Source of the DNA: Comamonadaceae bacterium
GTDB taxonomy: Bacteria > Pseudomonadota > Gammaproteobacteria > Burkholderiales > Burkholderiaceae_C
Assembly: GCA_013298415.1 (NCBI GenBank)
Contig: JAAFHN010000138.1
Span: forward strand, 1-6,927
DNA length: 6,927 nucleotides
Reading direction: 5' to 3'
The notes under the pieces were generated by a model that was not told where the DNA came from, did no database searches, and saw only the letters and a list, made by a program, of their open reading frames with translations. Numbering within the stretch: position 1 is the stretch's first letter; every line of letters begins with the position of its first letter. A program made the translations under genes and the position numbers. This document shows, piece by piece, positions 5,871 through 6,927 of this stretch.

Positions 5871-6272
5871 TCACTCGCCGCTTGCTTCACGCGCTTGGGC
5901 TTTGCGGGCGGCCTTTTCCTCCAGCCCGCTGGTGCCCTCGCGCCGCGCCAGCTCATCCAGCACGGCTTGCGGTGTGATGCCAAAGTATGCCAATCCCAGC
6001 AGAGAATGAAACCACAAATCCGCCGCTTCACCCACGAGTTTGTGCCGTCTGTCGGAAAGCTCGTCATCGCTTGCATGTTGCAGGTCTTTGCCGGCCATCA
6101 CGAACTCCGCAGCCTCCTCGCCCACTTTTTTCAAAAACGCATCCGGGCCTTTGTGGAAGAGCCGCGCCACGTAACTCGTTTCAGGGTCGCCTTGTCTGCG
6201 GGTTTCAATCACGGCGTGAAGCCGAGCGAGTGCGTCTTGCGCGTTCTTGGGCGTGGGGGTGAGATCGTTCAT
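5871..6272 (-). CDS. hisE: Phosphoribosyl-ATP pyrophosphohydrolase
   Basis: The 133-residue enzyme carries out the second step of histidine biosynthesis, hydrolysing phosphoribosyl-ATP to phosphoribosyl-AMP and pyrophosphate. It has the MazG-like all-alpha fold signature: ETSYVARLF at 31-39, the metal-binding helix KKVGEEAAE at 48-56, and GEAADLWFH at 81-89, where Glu/Asp residues bind Mg2+. A charged extension after about residue 108 ([23 protein letters not shown]) is longer than a minimal HisE domain. The protein is stand-alone, not fused to HisI as in enterobacteria. The ATG lies four bases after the hisI stop, and the only purine-rich motif (TAAGG) overlaps that stop, which indicates coupling to hisI translation. 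Confidence 0.96.
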   Translation of the reverse strand: MNDLTPTPKNAQDALARLHAVIETRRQGDPETSYVARLFHKGPDAFLKKVGEEAAEFVMAGKDLQHASDDELSDRRHKLVGEAADLWFHSLLGLAYFGITPQAVLDELARREGTSGLEEKAARKAQAREASGE

Positions 6273-6276
6273 GGCC

Positions 6277-6669
6277 TTATTTGTAGATCGATTCCGGATC
6301 TTTCAAGACCGGTTCGGTGGTTTGCCACTGCCCATCTTTGAGCAAACTGAAAAAACAGCTGTGCCGCCCGGTGTGGCAGGCGATGCCCGGCTCATGGCCG
6401 AGTTGCGTGACTTTGAGCAGCACCACGTCTGAGTCGCAGTCCAGCCGAATCTCATGCACTTGCTGCACATGGCCGGACTCTTCGCCCTTGAACCAGAGCT
6501 TGTCCCGCGAACGGCTGAAATACACCGCCCGACCCAGCTCCGCCGTTTTGGCCAGCGCTTCACGGTTCATCCAGGCAAACATGAGCACATCGCCGGAAGA
6601 TTGCTCTTGAGCGATGACGGGGATCAGGCCTTGGGCATCCCATTTCAATTGATCGAGCCAGTCATTCAT
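6277..6669 (-). CDS. hisI: Phosphoribosyl-AMP cyclohydrolase
   Basis: The 130-residue cytoplasmic metalloenzyme opens the adenine ring of phosphoribosyl-AMP, step three of histidine biosynthesis, using the product of HisE. Signatures: [25 protein letters not shown] (15-39); [19 protein letters not shown] (51-69); the Mg2+ site DCDSD at 77-81; and Zn2+ ligands Cys78, Cys98 and Cys105 within [11 protein letters not shown] (97-107). The start at 6669 gives the usual [10 protein letters not shown] beginning. The frame stays open to an ATG at 6807, but that would add 46 residues with no family match that overlap the end of the upstream gene. The ribosome binding site is poor. The ATG overlaps the stop of a 31-codon ORF as ATGA. 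Confidence 0.96.
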   Translation of the reverse strand: MNDWLDQLKWDAQGLIPVIAQEQSSGDVLMFAWMNREALAKTAELGRAVYFSRSRDKLWFKGEESGHVQQVHEIRLDCDSDVVLLKVTQLGHEPGIACHTGRHSCFFSLLKDGQWQTTEPVLKDPESIYK

Positions 6670-6761
6670 GGGTGGACGGTGCTTGGAGTGTCGGGTTTTT
6701 GAATGGGTGGCCGGGTTTGAGCAGGTGAGTACCAACGGTCCCAGATGTGGGTGCTGCTCAT
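6666..6761 (-). CDS. Possible 31-residue linker ORF ahead of hisI
   Basis: An ATG at 6761-6759 shares its A with the TGA stop of the upstream gene (TGATG). The frame then runs 31 codons to a TGA that overlaps the hisI start codon as ATGA, so it fills the whole gap. The product begins [15 protein letters not shown] and then turns proline-rich, with no membrane segment and no resemblance to a known protein. It is not a His-rich attenuation leader (two His only). No clear Shine-Dalgarno is present, so it would depend on re-initiation. It could equally be chance, because 90 stop-free bases are common at this GC content. Confidence 0.3.
   Translation of the reverse strand: MSSTHIWDRWYSPAQTRPPIQKPDTPSTVHP
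6718..6760 (-). other. Long-range inverted repeat just after the upstream gene's stop
   Basis: TGAGCAG and CTGCTCA (plus-strand 6718-6724 and 6754-6760) are perfect 7-base complements. They enclose 29 bases that contain a second small hairpin, CCCA-GATG-TGGG (6741-6752). The structure starts directly after the stop codon at 6761 on the minus strand. There is no T-run. It may mark a transcript end, a processing site, or a control point between the upstream gene and hisI. Confidence 0.35.
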
Positions 6762-6927
6762 CAGTCGGACTTTGACGGGCAGCGGGCTGCGCTTGGATCG
6801 GCTGCATCCGTCAGGGCGATACCCCATTTGGCTGCCCAGTCGCGGGCCAATTGGTCTTTGTAGTTTTCTGAGCCAAAAGCGTCGCCGGTTTCGTAAGCGC
6901 CAATGTGTTTGGCTAAAAACGGCAAGT
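6761..6927 (-). CDS. C-terminal part of an unidentified protein upstream of hisI
   Basis: A frame entering from the right edge gives 54 residues ([20 protein letters not shown] and onward) ending at TGA 6763-6761. The middle part, [17 protein letters not shown], looks like an amphipathic helix. The last residues ([14 protein letters not shown]) look like a disordered tail. The composition is that of a real soluble protein, but I do not recognise the family. It does not resemble a HisF C-terminus, although hisF is the usual gene before hisI in this group. It runs in the same direction as hisI with a 91-base gap. Confidence 0.6.
   Translation of the reverse strand, partial: LPFLAKHIGAYETGDAFGSENYKDQLARDWAAKWGIALTDAADPSAARCPSKSD

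Noticed and set aside
6666..6761. Histidine attenuation leader before hisI
   Set aside because: The ORF has only two His codons that are not adjacent, and no terminator with a U-run follows.
6670..6807. N-terminal extension of HisI to the ATG at 6807
   Set aside because: It would overlap the 3' end of the upstream gene, has no family counterpart, and the 130-residue form has the normal length.

Overview
The window looks like chromosomal DNA of a GC-rich betaproteobacterium, most likely order Burkholderiales and close to Comamonadaceae. This placement is inferred from the protein sequences, from the minus-strand gene order hisI - hisE - DUF4870 - HIT - tatA - tatB - tatC, and from a TatB with a basic aromatic tail. 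No database search was possible.

Layout, left to right. Bases 2-79 hold the last 25 codons of an unidentified plus-strand gene. It converges on a large minus-strand gene (106-2397) for an outer-membrane-type lipoprotein with a PF09826-like beta-propeller. A divergent intergenic region (2398-2522) separates this from the plus-strand gene yaaA (2523-3302), a peroxide-stress protein of the DUF328/UPF0246 family. yaaA converges on tatC across 121 bases that are rich in inverted repeats, including a strong stem-loop that contains the tatC stop codon. From there to the right edge every gene lies on the minus strand. In transcription order these are the 3' end of an unidentified gene (6927-6761), a possible 31-codon linker ORF, hisI, hisE, a DUF4870 membrane protein gene, a histidine-triad (hinT-like) gene, then tatA, tatB and tatC. 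Gaps within hisI-hisE-DUF4870-HIT are 4, 22 and 9 bases, so these four are probably one transcription unit. A 122-base gap with a plausible -10 box and an inverted repeat precedes tatA, so tatABC may have its own promoter.

Functionally, HisE and HisI carry out steps 2 and 3 of histidine biosynthesis as separate proteins. TatABC is a complete twin-arginine translocase. The HIT protein is a probable purine nucleoside phosphoramidase. YaaA is linked to iron control under peroxide stress.

I see no CRISPR array, tRNA, rRNA, insertion sequence, prophage or defence locus, and no gap without a gene exceeds about 125 bases. This is mostly a conserved housekeeping region. The points worth a second look are small: the linker ORF overlapping both its neighbours by start/stop codons ahead of hisI, the non-hisF gene upstream of hisI, the stem-loop over the tatC stop, and the paired ATGCCATA boxes in the divergent promoter region. 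I found no convincing undescribed multi-gene system.
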